NCBI GenBank assembly: GCA_035528065.1
Contig: DATKZH010000661.1
Coordinates: 15,051-79,050, forward strand
Length of the DNA stretch: 64,000 nt
Source: DATKZH01 sp035528065
Lineage (GTDB): Bacteria; Planctomycetota; Planctomycetia; Pirellulales; Thermoguttaceae
Direction of reading: 5' to 3'
Shown: piece by piece, positions 50,360-60,316 of the stretch
Layout: every line of letters starts with the position of its first letter
Position numbering within the stretch: position 1 is the first letter of the stretch
Notes under the pieces: model-generated
Databases searched by the model: none
Told to the model about the DNA's origin: nothing
Seen by the model: only the letters and a program-made list of their open reading frames with translations
Translations under genes and position numbers: made by a program

Positions 50360-53053
50360 TCACCCCTCGAATCGCGCCACCAACTCCCCGCCCGGCCCAA
50401 CGCGGACCTTCTCGAACGTCTTCAGCACGCGATCGCGCGGATCGGCGGCCTCGGCGACGATCAGGCGGACCGTATACTCGCCGTCGGGATCGAACACGCG
50501 GGGCGAAAACCGCCGGCCCGTCATGCGAGCCATGGTCACCAGCTCGCCCGACGCGTCACAGACTTGGACGACGGGCAGCACCTCGCGGTTCCAGCCTTGG
50601 AGCACGACCGGCGGCAAGGTCGGGTTGGCGGCCCCGCCGCAGTCGGCCGCCGTGACGGTCATCGGCCAGCCGGGATACTGGGCGTTCTCGGCACCGGCTC
50701 CGGTCGGATCGACGCCGACGGGCCACGCCTCCAGGGTGAACGTCCCTTGCCTCTTGTCGACGCGGACCACGCCGAACCCGGCCGACTTCTTCTGCCCCAT
50801 GTCGAGCCGGGTCGTCCAGTTCCTCTCGATCGGCGGGTTGGCCACGGCGCAGACGTCGACCAGGTTGCCGAACCCGTCGGCGTACTCGCCCGTGTTCGGC
50901 CGATCGTCGTGCCGCTCGCCGACACGCTCCATCTCGCCGATCTCCTCGGGCCGCCACCACCGCTGATACCCGGTGGCCCCGGCGGGCACACAGAAGGAAA
51001 ACCCGGCGTCGTGGTGCTCGCGGATGCCGTGTTGGATAATCGTCGGCACGTGCTGATCTCCGGCCAGCATCAGCGCGTGCCCGCGGCGGATGAGGTCCAG
51101 GGCCGCCTTGCGCCCGCTCTGCGGCCAACCGTTGGAGTCCATGTCGGCCACCAGGAAGTGGCCGGGCGCGCCGTGATGGGTCGCCGCGCCCGAGAAGATC
51201 GTCTGGGAGACGGCCATCTTGCAGTCGACCTCACACCAGTCGGCCACCCAGTCGCGGAGGAACTTCAGTTGCCGGTCCCCAAGCAGCACGGCCTCGGGCA
51301 CGTCGGCGGCCAGGGCGGCCGCGCGGTCGGTGATCCAGTCGGGCCGGTGGCTCTTGTGCTCAAACACGGCCATCGGCCCGGACTTGAACTTGCGGTCTTC
51401 GAGAATCGCAAAGCTCACGCGGCCGTAGTCCATGGCCGTGTAGTAGACGCCGATGCCCTGCTCGACCGGCGTGGGGTCGAACGGGTCGGGCAGATGGGCG
51501 GTTTGCGTCCGCTCGACCGCCTTGACGAACTCGGCCGGCTGCACGTAGCCCCCTTTCGAGCCGGTGCACGGCGATCCTTGATACTCGGTTTTGCCGTTCC
51601 ATTCCTCCAGCGTGATCTTCCGGCCGCCGGCGCCCCAAAGGTTGCCGTGGTAGACGTCGTGGTCGTCGGGCATCCAGACGGTCGGCCGGTCCTTGGAAAA
51701 CTCCCGGAAGCTCCACCCCACCAAGGCGACCTTTCGCAAGTAGTTGACCGTCATCCGGTGGATGTCGCCCTCGCGAATGATCCCGAACCCGCCGACGCCC
51801 TCGTAGATCTGGTCGCCGGTGAAGAGCATCACGTCTGGGTCGACCTGTGCTGTCTGCCGGACGAGATCGACGTTGGGGAACAGGTAGTCGATGAAGCAGC
51901 AGTATCCGGCCACCACGATCTCGGGCTTCTCCTTCGGGTCCCTGCGCACGGTGCCGGACCAGGTATGCTCCTCGGCGGTGCCGTCGGTGAACTCCTGCGT
52001 CCAAAGCACGCGGTAGGGCGTGTCCTTCGAGTCATCCCAGTCGGCCACGCGGAACGTCGCCGTGTGGGCCAGCGGGTCGATCTTCGCCGCGGCGACGGTC
52101 TTCCACCCGGCGGCGGATTGCGTCTGGAGCTCGGCCGTGTCGCGGTCGGCCGGGCCGAGCGGCGGCATCTGGGCCGTCATCTTCATCACCCGCTTGCTCA
52201 GCGTGTACAACGTCCAGAGGATGGGCCCGAAGCCCTGGCCCGGCGACGCCGTGATCTTCGGCCCGGCGATCGTCCAGTCGGAGAAGGCGAACAGCCCGGC
52301 GGGCTTGACCTTCGCCACGTTCTCCGGCAGGTTGTTTACCAGGGCGACGTTCCCGGCCACTTGCTCGGCGGCGATCCCCGTCTGCCTCACCGTGCCGTGC
52401 CCCACCGCCTCCAGCTCGATCTCGAACGTCCCCTTGCCCGGCTCCGGACGAATCCTGCACACCAGCAGCACGGGCTTCCCGGCGGCCAGCGCGGCGGCCA
52501 ACGCGGGCGACTCCGCCCGGGCGCGGCGGCCGATCACCAGCTCGCCCGCCCCGGTGATGCCCACGGGCATTCCGGAGCCGAACAGCAGGCGGCTGCGGTA
52601 GTCGTCGATCGGGTCCTTCACCCGGATGCCGATCTCCATCCCCGCCGAGCCGACCGCCCGGTCCCCCTCGCCCTTTCCGATCTGCTCGACCAGCCCCTCG
52701 CCCGTCTCGCTCGCCTTCGCCCCGCAATACTCGACGGTCACGGCGATCTCGGCCTCGGCGCTTGCGTCGTTGAGCTGGTGGGTGAGGCAGTGGACGTTCC
52801 GGTTCCCCCGGGCAGCCTTCGTGCAGACGAGCTTGCCCCCCTGGATCTGCCAGTCCTCCCAGGGGTTCGCCCAAGTGTCCGGTCCGGTCCAGTATCGGTC
52901 GGGCAACCGCTGCCACGGGGACCGATACCCGTCCTCCCCGTCCGCCCGCTCGTTGGCAACAAACCCGCTCACCCCCAGCCCGCCCGACAAGCACCCAGCC
53001 GCCGGGATCGCCGCCGCCGTCTTCACAAACCCGCGACGCGAGATCTTTTTCAT
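50360..53053 (-). CDS. PhoD-like alkaline phosphatase family metallophosphoesterase
   Basis: An 897-residue protein. The start MKKISRRGFVKTAAAIPAAG is a Tat signal (SRRGFVK). After about 390 residues of beta-rich sequence, the PhoD-like metallophosphoesterase domain shows PEIVVAGYCCFIDYLFP, DPDVMLFTGDQIYEG, VWMPDDHDVYHGNLWGAGG and DLIRRGHALMLAGDQH. The D/H/N-rich segments are typical of the phosphodiesterase-type metal site. It is predicted to hydrolyse phosphodiester or phosphonate-like substrates outside the cytoplasm. The longer frame start 204 bases upstream passes through the family A repeat and is rejected. Confidence 0.88.
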   Translation of the reverse strand: MKKISRRGFVKTAAAIPAAGCLSGGLGVSGFVANERADGEDGYRSPWQRLPDRYWTGPDTWANPWEDWQIQGGKLVCTKAARGNRNVHCLTHQLNDASAEAEIAVTVEYCGAKASETGEGLVEQIGKGEGDRAVGSAGMEIGIRVKDPIDDYRSRLLFGSGMPVGITGAGELVIGRRARAESPALAAALAAGKPVLLVCRIRPEPGKGTFEIELEAVGHGTVRQTGIAAEQVAGNVALVNNLPENVAKVKPAGLFAFSDWTIAGPKITASPGQGFGPILWTLYTLSKRVMKMTAQMPPLGPADRDTAELQTQSAAGWKTVAAAKIDPLAHTATFRVADWDDSKDTPYRVLWTQEFTDGTAEEHTWSGTVRRDPKEKPEIVVAGYCCFIDYLFPNVDLVRQTAQVDPDVMLFTGDQIYEGVGGFGIIREGDIHRMTVNYLRKVALVGWSFREFSKDRPTVWMPDDHDVYHGNLWGAGGRKITLEEWNGKTEYQGSPCTGSKGGYVQPAEFVKAVERTQTAHLPDPFDPTPVEQGIGVYYTAMDYGRVSFAILEDRKFKSGPMAVFEHKSHRPDWITDRAAALAADVPEAVLLGDRQLKFLRDWVADWCEVDCKMAVSQTIFSGAATHHGAPGHFLVADMDSNGWPQSGRKAALDLIRRGHALMLAGDQHVPTIIQHGIREHHDAGFSFCVPAGATGYQRWWRPEEIGEMERVGERHDDRPNTGEYADGFGNLVDVCAVANPPIERNWTTRLDMGQKKSAGFGVVRVDKRQGTFTLEAWPVGVDPTGAGAENAQYPGWPMTVTAADCGGAANPTLPPVVLQGWNREVLPVVQVCDASGELVTMARMTGRRFSPRVFDPDGEYTVRLIVAEAADPRDRVLKTFEKVRVGPGGELVARFEG

Positions 53054-53134
53054 GGTAGTACGCCTCTCTGTCGAAATCCGCCGACGTGTGTCATCATTTC
53101 CGGGCGCCTCTGGGAGGCGCACCATAAGTCTTAC

Positions 53135-53237
53135 TATTGATCCTTGCCTAGTCAATGATCGGGCCAACGGGCCCAAGCACCTTGTCTTCCGGCCTCCCGT
53201 CGGCTGGCCTCGCGCATTGGCTATGCAAGGATCAATA
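53135..53237. repeat. Dispersed element, family A relative, copy 3
   Basis: Inverted ends TATTGATCCTTGCCTAGTCA and the matching TGGCTATGCAAGGATCAATA with two mismatches in 23 bases. The ends match copies 1 and 2, but the interior is largely different, so it is a diverged or composite copy. Confidence 0.65.
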
Positions 53238-53298
53238 AACCGCGCGCCCGCTGGCAACCTGCCCGCTCAAGGCCGGTCGCGCAGGCTGGGCCCCACAT

Positions 53299-53529
53299 GT
53301 CGGCTTCAGCCGACTCCCAGTCTGCCACCAGCTTTAGCTGGTGGAAAGCGGGCCCATGCGATAAACCGAGCCGGCTTCAGCCGGGCTTCTCGGGCCGTCT
53401 TCAGACGCCGGGAGTGGGTTGAAACCCCCTTATCGAGAAGCCCGGCTCAAGCCGGCTCACCCCAAGGGAGACTGCCCCCCTTCCCCCCAGCTCAAGCTGG
53501 GGGCAGACGATTGGTCGGCTGAAGCCGAC
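53299..53529. repeat. Nested palindromic compound repeat, family B, copy 2
   Basis: Same order of nested arms as 2263-2494. Outer GTCGGCTTCAGCCGAC / GTCGGCTGAAGCCGAC, middle CCACCAGCTTTAGCTGGTGG, inner 25-base arms at 53368-53392 and 53434-53458. The core (53393-53433, 41 bases) is the reverse complement of the copy 1 core apart from a few substitutions and small indels. Confidence 0.8.
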
Positions 53530-53613
53530 CTGCCCCGGTGGAGACTGCGCCCTTCGTGTAGGGTGGGTCGAGCGAAGCGAGACCCACGGCTTAGCGACGC
53601 GTCGAACGCCCGC

Positions 53614-56600
53614 TCACTCGCCGCTCACCAGCACTACCTGCGACGCGTCCACCCCGTCGCGCACCAGAAGCTTCGGTGTCTTTTCCTCCGGGATTCCTTC
53701 CAGCAGCAGTGCGGCCACGCCCTGGTCAAACGCCTCTTGGACCGACCGGCCAAAGCCGATCGCGCGATAGAACGAGGCGGCGAACGTGATCGCCGCTTGG
53801 TCGCCGATCGCCTTCGTCATGCCAATCGCACAATCGATCTCACCGACGATCGCCCGGGCTTGGGGCCGTGAGAAGCACGCGTTGAGCACCACGACGCGGA
53901 TGTTGTCCTTGAGCACGCGAAACAACTTCTGAAGCGCGGCCTTCGACACCGGCTTGGGCTGACCGTGCTCGTCGTTGAGGATGATCTCGTCGCTCGGGCT
54001 CCCGTGACCGCTGAAATGCACCACGTGCGGCCGGTGCTGGTTCAAGTACTGGAGCAGGTCGTCCGGGCGCACGGCCCATTTTGTGATCAGCTCCAGGCTG
54101 TCTCGATGCTTCGACGCCCGGATCTTTGCTTCGATCTCCCGTGCTTCCTGATCGAGCGCGAGCGGGTCGGTGCCGGACGGGTTGGCGGCCAGAAAGAGGA
54201 TTTTGACGTTTTGCATGGCGCCTCCTTTGGGTTCCCCCGGTGGCAGCTCGGGTCCGGGCGTGGGCGCGGCCTCTTTGGGCTTCGGGACGGTCAAAGGATA
54301 CTCGGTGAGCACTCCCCCCTTCAGCGACGTGATCACGTTCTGGGTCTCAGCCGCTTTGGGATCTTGAATCCGCTCGCGAAGCTCCAAACACTGGGTCAAT
54401 TCCTCGCGGGCTTCGTTCACGAGGCGCTGCACGTCGGCTGGAAGCTCGTGGAACCGCGCGGGGGTGAACTCGGTTCGCCCGAGCGTCTGCGCCGCCTGCG
54501 AGAGCAGCGCTTCAGCCAGCAGGTGGCGGCCGGCGGCGATGCCCCAGGCGTAGCCGCACTCGGGGTGCGTGGCGGATAGGAGGGTGGGGAGGCCGGAGTC
54601 GGGGAGCGGGGTGTGGCCGTCGAAAAGCGCGGTCCGGGCGTCGGCCTGGGCCGCCTCGGCGTCGCCCGAGAGGAGGTGCAGCCGGGCCCGCTCCAACAAG
54701 AGATCGACGTGAAAGATCCCAAACCCGCACTCCCGGGCGATCCGCAAGCCCTCTTCGATCGCTCTGGCCGCCTCGTAGGGTGCGTGAAACGCACCATCCT
54801 CTGGCTGACCGGTCACCGTCGGTGCGGATTCACCAATATGGTGCGTTTCACGCACCCTACAGATCCTCGCGCGGACGAGCGCTGCCCAGCAGAGCGGCTC
54901 CTTGGCGTCCCGCTGGAGCGCCCACGCGTGGCCCTGATCCAGAAGCTCCAGCGCGGAGGACAAATCGCCTCGCTCGCGAGCAAGATCGGCGAGGACAAAG
55001 CCGCACTTGGGGACCTCGTTGTCTTGCGGCCCATAAGTGTCGAGCAGATACCGCTTGTTCCACTCCGTCAGTCGCGTCGCGTCTTCGTTCCGCCGGAGGC
55101 GAGCAAGGAGCAGCGTCTGCCAAATGCCAGTGAGGCTGTATAGCGGTCGCTCGGACTCGCCTTGGTGTTCGTGCTGCCAGTGGAGCGCATCGCGGAAATC
55201 GGCCAGCGCGGCGCCGGTGTCGCCCTGCAGCGCATGCGCGTGGGCGCGATAGGCGTGGGAGTCACCCCGCTGCTCCGCGTCGTCCGCCAGCGCGGCAAGT
55301 CGCACGCCCTCTTCGGCTACCCTCAGGCCAGGGGCGAGGCGGCCCGCCAATAGGCATGTTTCGGCCAGGTTTAAGCTGCCAATCGAGGCGTCTCTCCAGT
55401 TCTCCTGGTGCATCCGGATCTCGTTGTGGCGCTCGTAGCAGCGTGCGGCGGCGGCGAGTCGGCCGAGGTCTGAAAGATACAGCGCCCACTCGTTGATGAA
55501 GTTCGGCTGATCGTGCTTCGAGAGCCCGTCGGGCAGCGGGGCGGTCTCCGGGGGCTTGCCCCCGGCAAACGCGCGGCAGATCCGCTCGCCCCGCTCGTAG
55601 GCCCCCAGACGCCAGCCGAGGTTCTCGTACTGGCCTATTCGATCCTCGTAGATGCCCCACGCGTCGGCCACGTGGCCGGCTTCGACCGTGTGATAGACGA
55701 TCTCCTCCAACAGGTCGAGCGTGGCGGGATCGGAGGGGTTGACGCCGCCGCGCCGTCCGAGTGCTACCTCCAGCCCTTCCTTGGCCGCGTCGTGCCCCGA
55801 CCGGGCGGCCTCGGGGTCGAGACCGGCGAGGAAACCGTCGCGGACGGCCGGGTGCACGGTGTAGGAGACTCCCGAGTACGGACTGGGGAGCGAGGAGTCT
55901 GCTTCGGTCGGCCCGGAAGGTGATGCAGGATCGCTGCGCTCAACGAGCCGCATATCGGTGAGCAGGGCGAGCTTAAAATCGAGGTCCTCGCGAGAGAGGT
56001 GAGCGAGCTCCGGACCGGAGATCTCTTCTTTACCTCTGCCGGTGAAGACGGCGGCGAGCGTGTCGGCCGCTACGCCGAGGCGGAAGAGGCAGATGCGTTC
56101 CAAGAGGGCCAGGGCCGCCGGGTCAGATCGGCGGAGCGCGTCGCGGTAGCGCTGGGCGAGCTTCGCGAATCGGGCCGACTGCTCGGCCACGTAGCGGAGC
56201 CGGCGATCGCGCGTTTGGCCGGCAAGCTGCTGCAACTCCTCGGGCGTGGGCATGTCCAACGGGGCGTGCGGGTCGCCGTCGCAGAACTGGACGAGGTACG
56301 TGGCCGCTAGGTCCACGGTAAGCGCGTGTCGGCCGCACTCGCGTGCGATCCCACGCAAGGCGCCGTCCCCGCCGCGCACGCCCCGGTCGCGCAGAAGCCG
56401 GATACAGGCGGTCTCGGAAATCCTCTCTACGTCGATCGGCGCGTAGAGGGGCGCCGTGCCCCGCTCGCGCTCGTACTCCAGGTCGTCGGGCACGAACCGG
56501 GTGGTCACCAGGACGGACACGCCCGGCATCCAGCCCGCGGCCGTGCGGAGCAAGAACGCGCGAAGGCCCCCGTCCTCAATGTGCCCGAACACGCCGCCCC

Positions 56601-57117
56601 GGGAGCCGTCGTCCTGGACCTTTTCCATGCCGTCGAGGACGAGGAGGACGCGGAAGTCAGGCACGGTGGAAGCGTGCCGCACGTGGGAGCGGAGGTTCGA
56701 GAGGGTGTCGATGACCTGGGAGGCGGAGGCCTGGAGGCGGGTGCCGGACTCCGTGGTCCGGCGGCGGTCTGGGACGCCGAAGTCGCGGACCAGCCAGTCG
56801 TAAAGCCGGTCGAAGAACTGCTCCGGGTTGGGCGCGTCGTAGAAGGAGAAGACAAAGAGCCCGTCGGGCACGGGGAGCGAGCCGTCCTTCGGCACGTCGG
56901 GTGCCTCTTCGGTCGCGCCGGGCAGGAGTTGGAGGAACCGGTCGGCCACGGCCGTCTTGCCGGCCCCGCCGATCCCCACCAGCGAGCAAACGCCGGGCCC
57001 GCCCTCGCGCCACCACCCGCAGACCGCCTCCAACTGCGGCCGGTCCTGCCAATCCCGGGCGCGGAGCAGCCTGTGGCACAGGCACGTGCGCACGCTCGCT
57101 CCACCGGAGCTGGCCAT
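53614..57117 (-). CDS. STAND NTPase-TPR-CHAT protease fusion
   Basis: An 1167-residue protein starting MASSGGASVRTCLCHRLL. The STAND NTPase has Walker A VGIGGAGKTAVAD (about 47-59) and Walker B RVLLVLDGMEKV (about 156-167). A long TPR-like helical region follows (RAHAHALQGDTGAALADFRD, LLEGIPE-type repeats). The C-terminal CHAT domain (about 968-1167) has VVHFSGHGSPSDEIILND (His1038) and VVVLNACFSRPQARAIV (Cys1081), the caspase-like dyad. Such proteins are candidate sensors of invasion or stress that activate the protease domain. The gene contains an in-frame palindromic repeat near 54775-54860. Its start lies just after a family C repeat. Confidence 0.93.
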   Translation of the reverse strand: MASSGGASVRTCLCHRLLRARDWQDRPQLEAVCGWWREGGPGVCSLVGIGGAGKTAVADRFLQLLPGATEEAPDVPKDGSLPVPDGLFVFSFYDAPNPEQFFDRLYDWLVRDFGVPDRRRTTESGTRLQASASQVIDTLSNLRSHVRHASTVPDFRVLLVLDGMEKVQDDGSRGGVFGHIEDGGLRAFLLRTAAGWMPGVSVLVTTRFVPDDLEYERERGTAPLYAPIDVERISETACIRLLRDRGVRGGDGALRGIARECGRHALTVDLAATYLVQFCDGDPHAPLDMPTPEELQQLAGQTRDRRLRYVAEQSARFAKLAQRYRDALRRSDPAALALLERICLFRLGVAADTLAAVFTGRGKEEISGPELAHLSREDLDFKLALLTDMRLVERSDPASPSGPTEADSSLPSPYSGVSYTVHPAVRDGFLAGLDPEAARSGHDAAKEGLEVALGRRGGVNPSDPATLDLLEEIVYHTVEAGHVADAWGIYEDRIGQYENLGWRLGAYERGERICRAFAGGKPPETAPLPDGLSKHDQPNFINEWALYLSDLGRLAAAARCYERHNEIRMHQENWRDASIGSLNLAETCLLAGRLAPGLRVAEEGVRLAALADDAEQRGDSHAYRAHAHALQGDTGAALADFRDALHWQHEHQGESERPLYSLTGIWQTLLLARLRRNEDATRLTEWNKRYLLDTYGPQDNEVPKCGFVLADLARERGDLSSALELLDQGHAWALQRDAKEPLCWAALVRARICRVRETHHIGESAPTVTGQPEDGAFHAPYEAARAIEEGLRIARECGFGIFHVDLLLERARLHLLSGDAEAAQADARTALFDGHTPLPDSGLPTLLSATHPECGYAWGIAAGRHLLAEALLSQAAQTLGRTEFTPARFHELPADVQRLVNEAREELTQCLELRERIQDPKAAETQNVITSLKGGVLTEYPLTVPKPKEAAPTPGPELPPGEPKGGAMQNVKILFLAANPSGTDPLALDQEAREIEAKIRASKHRDSLELITKWAVRPDDLLQYLNQHRPHVVHFSGHGSPSDEIILNDEHGQPKPVSKAALQKLFRVLKDNIRVVVLNACFSRPQARAIVGEIDCAIGMTKAIGDQAAITFAASFYRAIGFGRSVQEAFDQGVAALLLEGIPEEKTPKLLVRDGVDASQVVLVSGE
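54775..54860. repeat. In-frame palindromic repeat inside the STAND-CHAT gene
   Basis: The 86 bases between GTAGGGTGCGTGAAACGCAC and GTGCGTTTCACGCACCCTAC form a perfect palindromic frame with a 40-base loop. On the minus strand the sequence is in frame: it encodes RVRETHHIGESAP near the start and GAFHAPYEAARAIEEG near the end, inserted between TPR-like helices. This GTAGGGTGCG repeat type is usually intergenic. Confidence 0.75.
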
Positions 57118-57337
<220 letters not shown>

Positions 57338-60316
57338 TCACGGCTTGGCCAGCGGGAAGCTGCGGATGGTGGTGGGCTTTTGGGTGACGGGGTGTTGCTT
57401 GCCCCGGGTCAGCTTGTCGACGCGGTCGGCCACGTAGAGATCGATTTCGTTGAGGTGGACGGTGTTGTCCTTGTTGTAGTCGGCGCCGCCTCGCAGACCC
57501 TCGGTCAGTGCGAGGGTGAACGCCCCGTGCCCCCACTCGGGGTTTTCGAGCGAGACCTCGCGCCCCATCGACGAGCACATCACGATCACGCCGAAGTCTT
57601 CGGTCAAGAGGTCGCGGACCAGGTCGTCGGCCATGGCCACTTCGCCGGGGCGGAAGTCGCCGCCGATGGCGCCCGAGTGACAGGCGTCCAGAAGCAGCAG
57701 GAGCCGCCCGGGCGTCGTCTGGCAGTATCGCTTGATCTCCTCCTCGGAGACGCCGGTAACCGACACCTCCGCGGGCTCGCCGTCGTAGGGGAAGAGGAAG
57801 AAGACGCCCTGGCGGTCTCGGACCCCGTGTCCCGAGAAGGAGAAGACGGCCACGTCGCGGGAGGTCATCTGCTCGTTCAGCCAGTTGAGCCCCTTGAGGA
57901 TCCCTCGCCGGGTCGCCTCCTGATCGGCCAGCACCTGGACCTGCACGTCGCGGAAGACCGGGGGGCTCGTGTTGCGGAACACCTCGGCCAGCGTGCGCGC
58001 GTCCTTGGCCCCGAATTGCAGGCGCTGTCGCGGGCTCTCGTGTTCTGAAAGCCCTACGGTCAGAACGTAGAGCGCCGGCCGCTCGACTTGATCGGCGGCG
58101 AACGACACTTCCACCGGCTGGGAGAGCGCGGAGCTTGCCGCCGTCTCCGCCTTGACCGCAATCTGGTGGACCCCGGGGGCGAGCTGGACCGTCCAGGACT
58201 GCTGGACGGGCTCGGCCCGGGTACGGTCGCGCACGATGCTCCTCTCTCCCTGCCGTCCGAGGTAGGGTCGGCCGTCGAGCAACAGGCGCATGGCCAGGAT
58301 CCCCTCTCGCGTGCGCGGCGTGGCCGTCGCCTGGACCTCGATCGTCGCCTGGCCGACCTCGACTTTCGGGCCCACGGGGGAAGTGATCACCACCATCGGA
58401 GGCAGCACCTCGGCGACGCTGGTCGCCTCGCCGGTGCGGCCGCTCTGAAGGTTGGCCGCAGCGAGCGCCTCCTGCGTGCTGCCGGTCTCCAGCAGCAGCT
58501 TGACAAGGTCGGGCCGGTAGAGCGATTGGCGGAAGCGGACGGCCGGGTAGTAAGAGGCCATCTGGTCCCATCCGTGGTTGATCTGCCATCCCATCAGCCG
58601 CTCGCCGCCGGCGGAGCACGCATAGTAGCCCTCCGGGGTCCAGCCGACCCACTCGCTGGCGACGAAGAAGAACGACAACAGCGGCGCCCCGCGCCGCCGG
58701 TCCCAAACGCGCAACGTCTGGTCGGCGGAGGCCGACAGGAGGAATCGGTCGTCGGGCGACGGCGCCACCGCCGAAACGGGGCCCGCATGGCCGAGAAATT
58801 CGCCGATCTGCTCGCCGGACCGGGCATCGAACAGGAACAGGCTCCGCGTGGACCCCACCGCCGCCCGTTGGCCGGCCAAGAGCGTGCTGCACAACACGCG
58901 CTCGCGCTGGCCCAGTTGGAGCGCGACGTCGGCCTGCCCGGCCTGCTTGAAAAGGATGCGGTAGTCGCCGTCTTTCTCCAGATAGCCCCAGTCACGGGCA
59001 GGCTGGGCGCGATAGAAGGGCCCGGAGGGCAACGGGATCGGCTCGAGCTCGGCGACTTGAAACGCCCGCTCCAACGGGCCGTAGTTGTTGTACGAGGTCG
59101 GCTCGAGCTTATTCCCCCAAGCAATGGTCGTGCCGTCGGGCGTCCAACCGCAACTGACCATGGTCCGCCCGCCCCCGGCCAGCCGGTGAACCAGCGTCCC
59201 TGCGTCGGTCGTCCACACCGAGATCTCATTCGCGCTGCCGCCGGTCGTGGCCGCCAGGGTGCCGTCGGGCGAGAAGGCGCTGTCGTAGGCGCCCGTGTCG
59301 TAGCCGGTGAAACTTGCCCCCACTTGGCCGGTAGCCACGTCGAGCACGTAGCCGCCGCACCGCTGGGGATCGGCCAAAACCGTGTAGAGCAACCGGCGAC
59401 CGTCGGCGGAAAAGGCAAGGCTCACCACCTTGCCGCCGCGTTGGGCGTAGCTGGTCTGGAACGTGCCTTCGGGGGACCACAGCCGGATCGAGCCGTCGTC
59501 GCTGCCGGTGGCCACCATGCGTCCGTCCGGGCTCCAGGCGACCGACGCCACGTCGTCCCGGTGACCGGCCAGAACGGCCGTCGTCCGGCCCGTGGCGACC
59601 GACCAGATTCGGGCGGTGCCGTCGCGGCAGGCAGTGGCCAGGCTCTGCCCATCCGGGGAAAAGGCGACGTCGGCCACGACTTCTTGATGCCCCAGCAGGA
59701 CGTGCCGACACTCGCCGGTCCGGACGTCCCAGATCCGTGCCGTCTTATCGGTCCCGCCGCCGGAGGCCAGCAGACTCCCGTCCGGCGAGAATGCCAAGGC
59801 AAAGACCGCGCTGGTGTGCCCAACCAGCACTCGCTCAATCTGCCCGGAAGCCAGCGAAATGAGGTAGACGTTGGACTGAGTGCCGCTGGGGACGACGAGC
59901 CCGCCGGCGGCCAGCCGCTGCCCGTCGGGCGACAGAGCGCCCGCGTAGAGCATTCCTTGTCGGCCCGGGCCGATCGGCGGGCGCAACACCCGGAGCGGCT
60001 CGCCGGTGAAGACGTCCCAGATGCGGATCGTCTTGTCGTGCGAGAAGGAGACCAGTTGCCTGCCGTCCGGGGTGAAGGCCACTTGGGCCACGATCGCCGT
60101 ATGGCCGCCCGGGTCCAGCACCAACATTGGCTTTTCCGGCGTCTCTTGCGCAACGGCCGGGCCGCCGATCCCCGCCAGGACCACCAGCCCCACGGAGACG
60201 AGGCGTATGGCCTGTCCCAGGAAAGCTGCGACACCAACCCGAAGCGCGAGCGAGGGAAAACAACGTGAAAACGCCGGTCTTCGCTTGCGCTTCGGGTCCG
60301 TGTGGACTACCGGCAT
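57338..60316 (-). CDS. WD40-repeat protein with C-terminal caspase (C14) domain
   Basis: A 992-residue protein. The N-terminus is MPVVHTDPKRKRRPAFSRC, then a signal-like helix (FLGQAIRLVSVGLVVLAGIG). About nine WD40 units follow, each with a GHxxxV...F(S/T)PDG pattern (for example GHTSAVFALAFSPDGSLLAS). The C-terminal peptidase C14 domain has FSFSGHGVRD (His830) and LLLLDACHSGAIGG (Cys879), plus an EF-hand-like loop ADYNKDNTVHLNEI. It is predicted to be exported, with the caspase-like protease controlled by the propeller. An inverted repeat lies inside the first codons, so the true start is uncertain and may be downstream. Confidence 0.92.
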   Translation of the reverse strand: MPVVHTDPKRKRRPAFSRCFPSLALRVGVAAFLGQAIRLVSVGLVVLAGIGGPAVAQETPEKPMLVLDPGGHTAIVAQVAFTPDGRQLVSFSHDKTIRIWDVFTGEPLRVLRPPIGPGRQGMLYAGALSPDGQRLAAGGLVVPSGTQSNVYLISLASGQIERVLVGHTSAVFALAFSPDGSLLASGGGTDKTARIWDVRTGECRHVLLGHQEVVADVAFSPDGQSLATACRDGTARIWSVATGRTTAVLAGHRDDVASVAWSPDGRMVATGSDDGSIRLWSPEGTFQTSYAQRGGKVVSLAFSADGRRLLYTVLADPQRCGGYVLDVATGQVGASFTGYDTGAYDSAFSPDGTLAATTGGSANEISVWTTDAGTLVHRLAGGGRTMVSCGWTPDGTTIAWGNKLEPTSYNNYGPLERAFQVAELEPIPLPSGPFYRAQPARDWGYLEKDGDYRILFKQAGQADVALQLGQRERVLCSTLLAGQRAAVGSTRSLFLFDARSGEQIGEFLGHAGPVSAVAPSPDDRFLLSASADQTLRVWDRRRGAPLLSFFFVASEWVGWTPEGYYACSAGGERLMGWQINHGWDQMASYYPAVRFRQSLYRPDLVKLLLETGSTQEALAAANLQSGRTGEATSVAEVLPPMVVITSPVGPKVEVGQATIEVQATATPRTREGILAMRLLLDGRPYLGRQGERSIVRDRTRAEPVQQSWTVQLAPGVHQIAVKAETAASSALSQPVEVSFAADQVERPALYVLTVGLSEHESPRQRLQFGAKDARTLAEVFRNTSPPVFRDVQVQVLADQEATRRGILKGLNWLNEQMTSRDVAVFSFSGHGVRDRQGVFFLFPYDGEPAEVSVTGVSEEEIKRYCQTTPGRLLLLLDACHSGAIGGDFRPGEVAMADDLVRDLLTEDFGVIVMCSSMGREVSLENPEWGHGAFTLALTEGLRGGADYNKDNTVHLNEIDLYVADRVDKLTRGKQHPVTQKPTTIRSFPLAKP
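60236..60298. repeat. CCCGAAGCGC inverted repeat in the 5' end of the WD40-caspase gene
   Basis: AACCCGAAGCGCGAGCGAGG and the return copy TCGCTTGCGCTTCGGGT, separated by about 25 bases, encode the peptide region DPKRKRRPAF...PSLALRVG in that frame. This is a common planctomycete intergenic repeat pattern, so the N-terminus encoded here may not be native. Confidence 0.65.

Larger units (their letters stand above)
53054..53613. other. Repeat-filled intergenic region
   Basis: About 560 bases between the PhoD-like gene and the STAND-CHAT gene, both minus. It holds family A copy 3 (53135-53237), family B copy 2 (53299-53529) and a small palindrome GTGGGTCGAGCGAAGCGAGA at 53562-53585. No gene seen. 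Confidence 0.55.

Noticed and set aside
50564..53140. An 858-residue open frame on the plus strand opposite the PhoD-like phosphatase gene.
   Set aside because: The minus strand has a Tat signal and PhoD motifs; the plus frame is low in hydrophobic pattern and rich in Arg/Gly/His/Pro.
58088..60268. A 726-residue open frame on the plus strand opposite the WD40-caspase gene.
   Set aside because: It is a shadow of the WD40 repeats; the real frame has regular WD units and a caspase domain.
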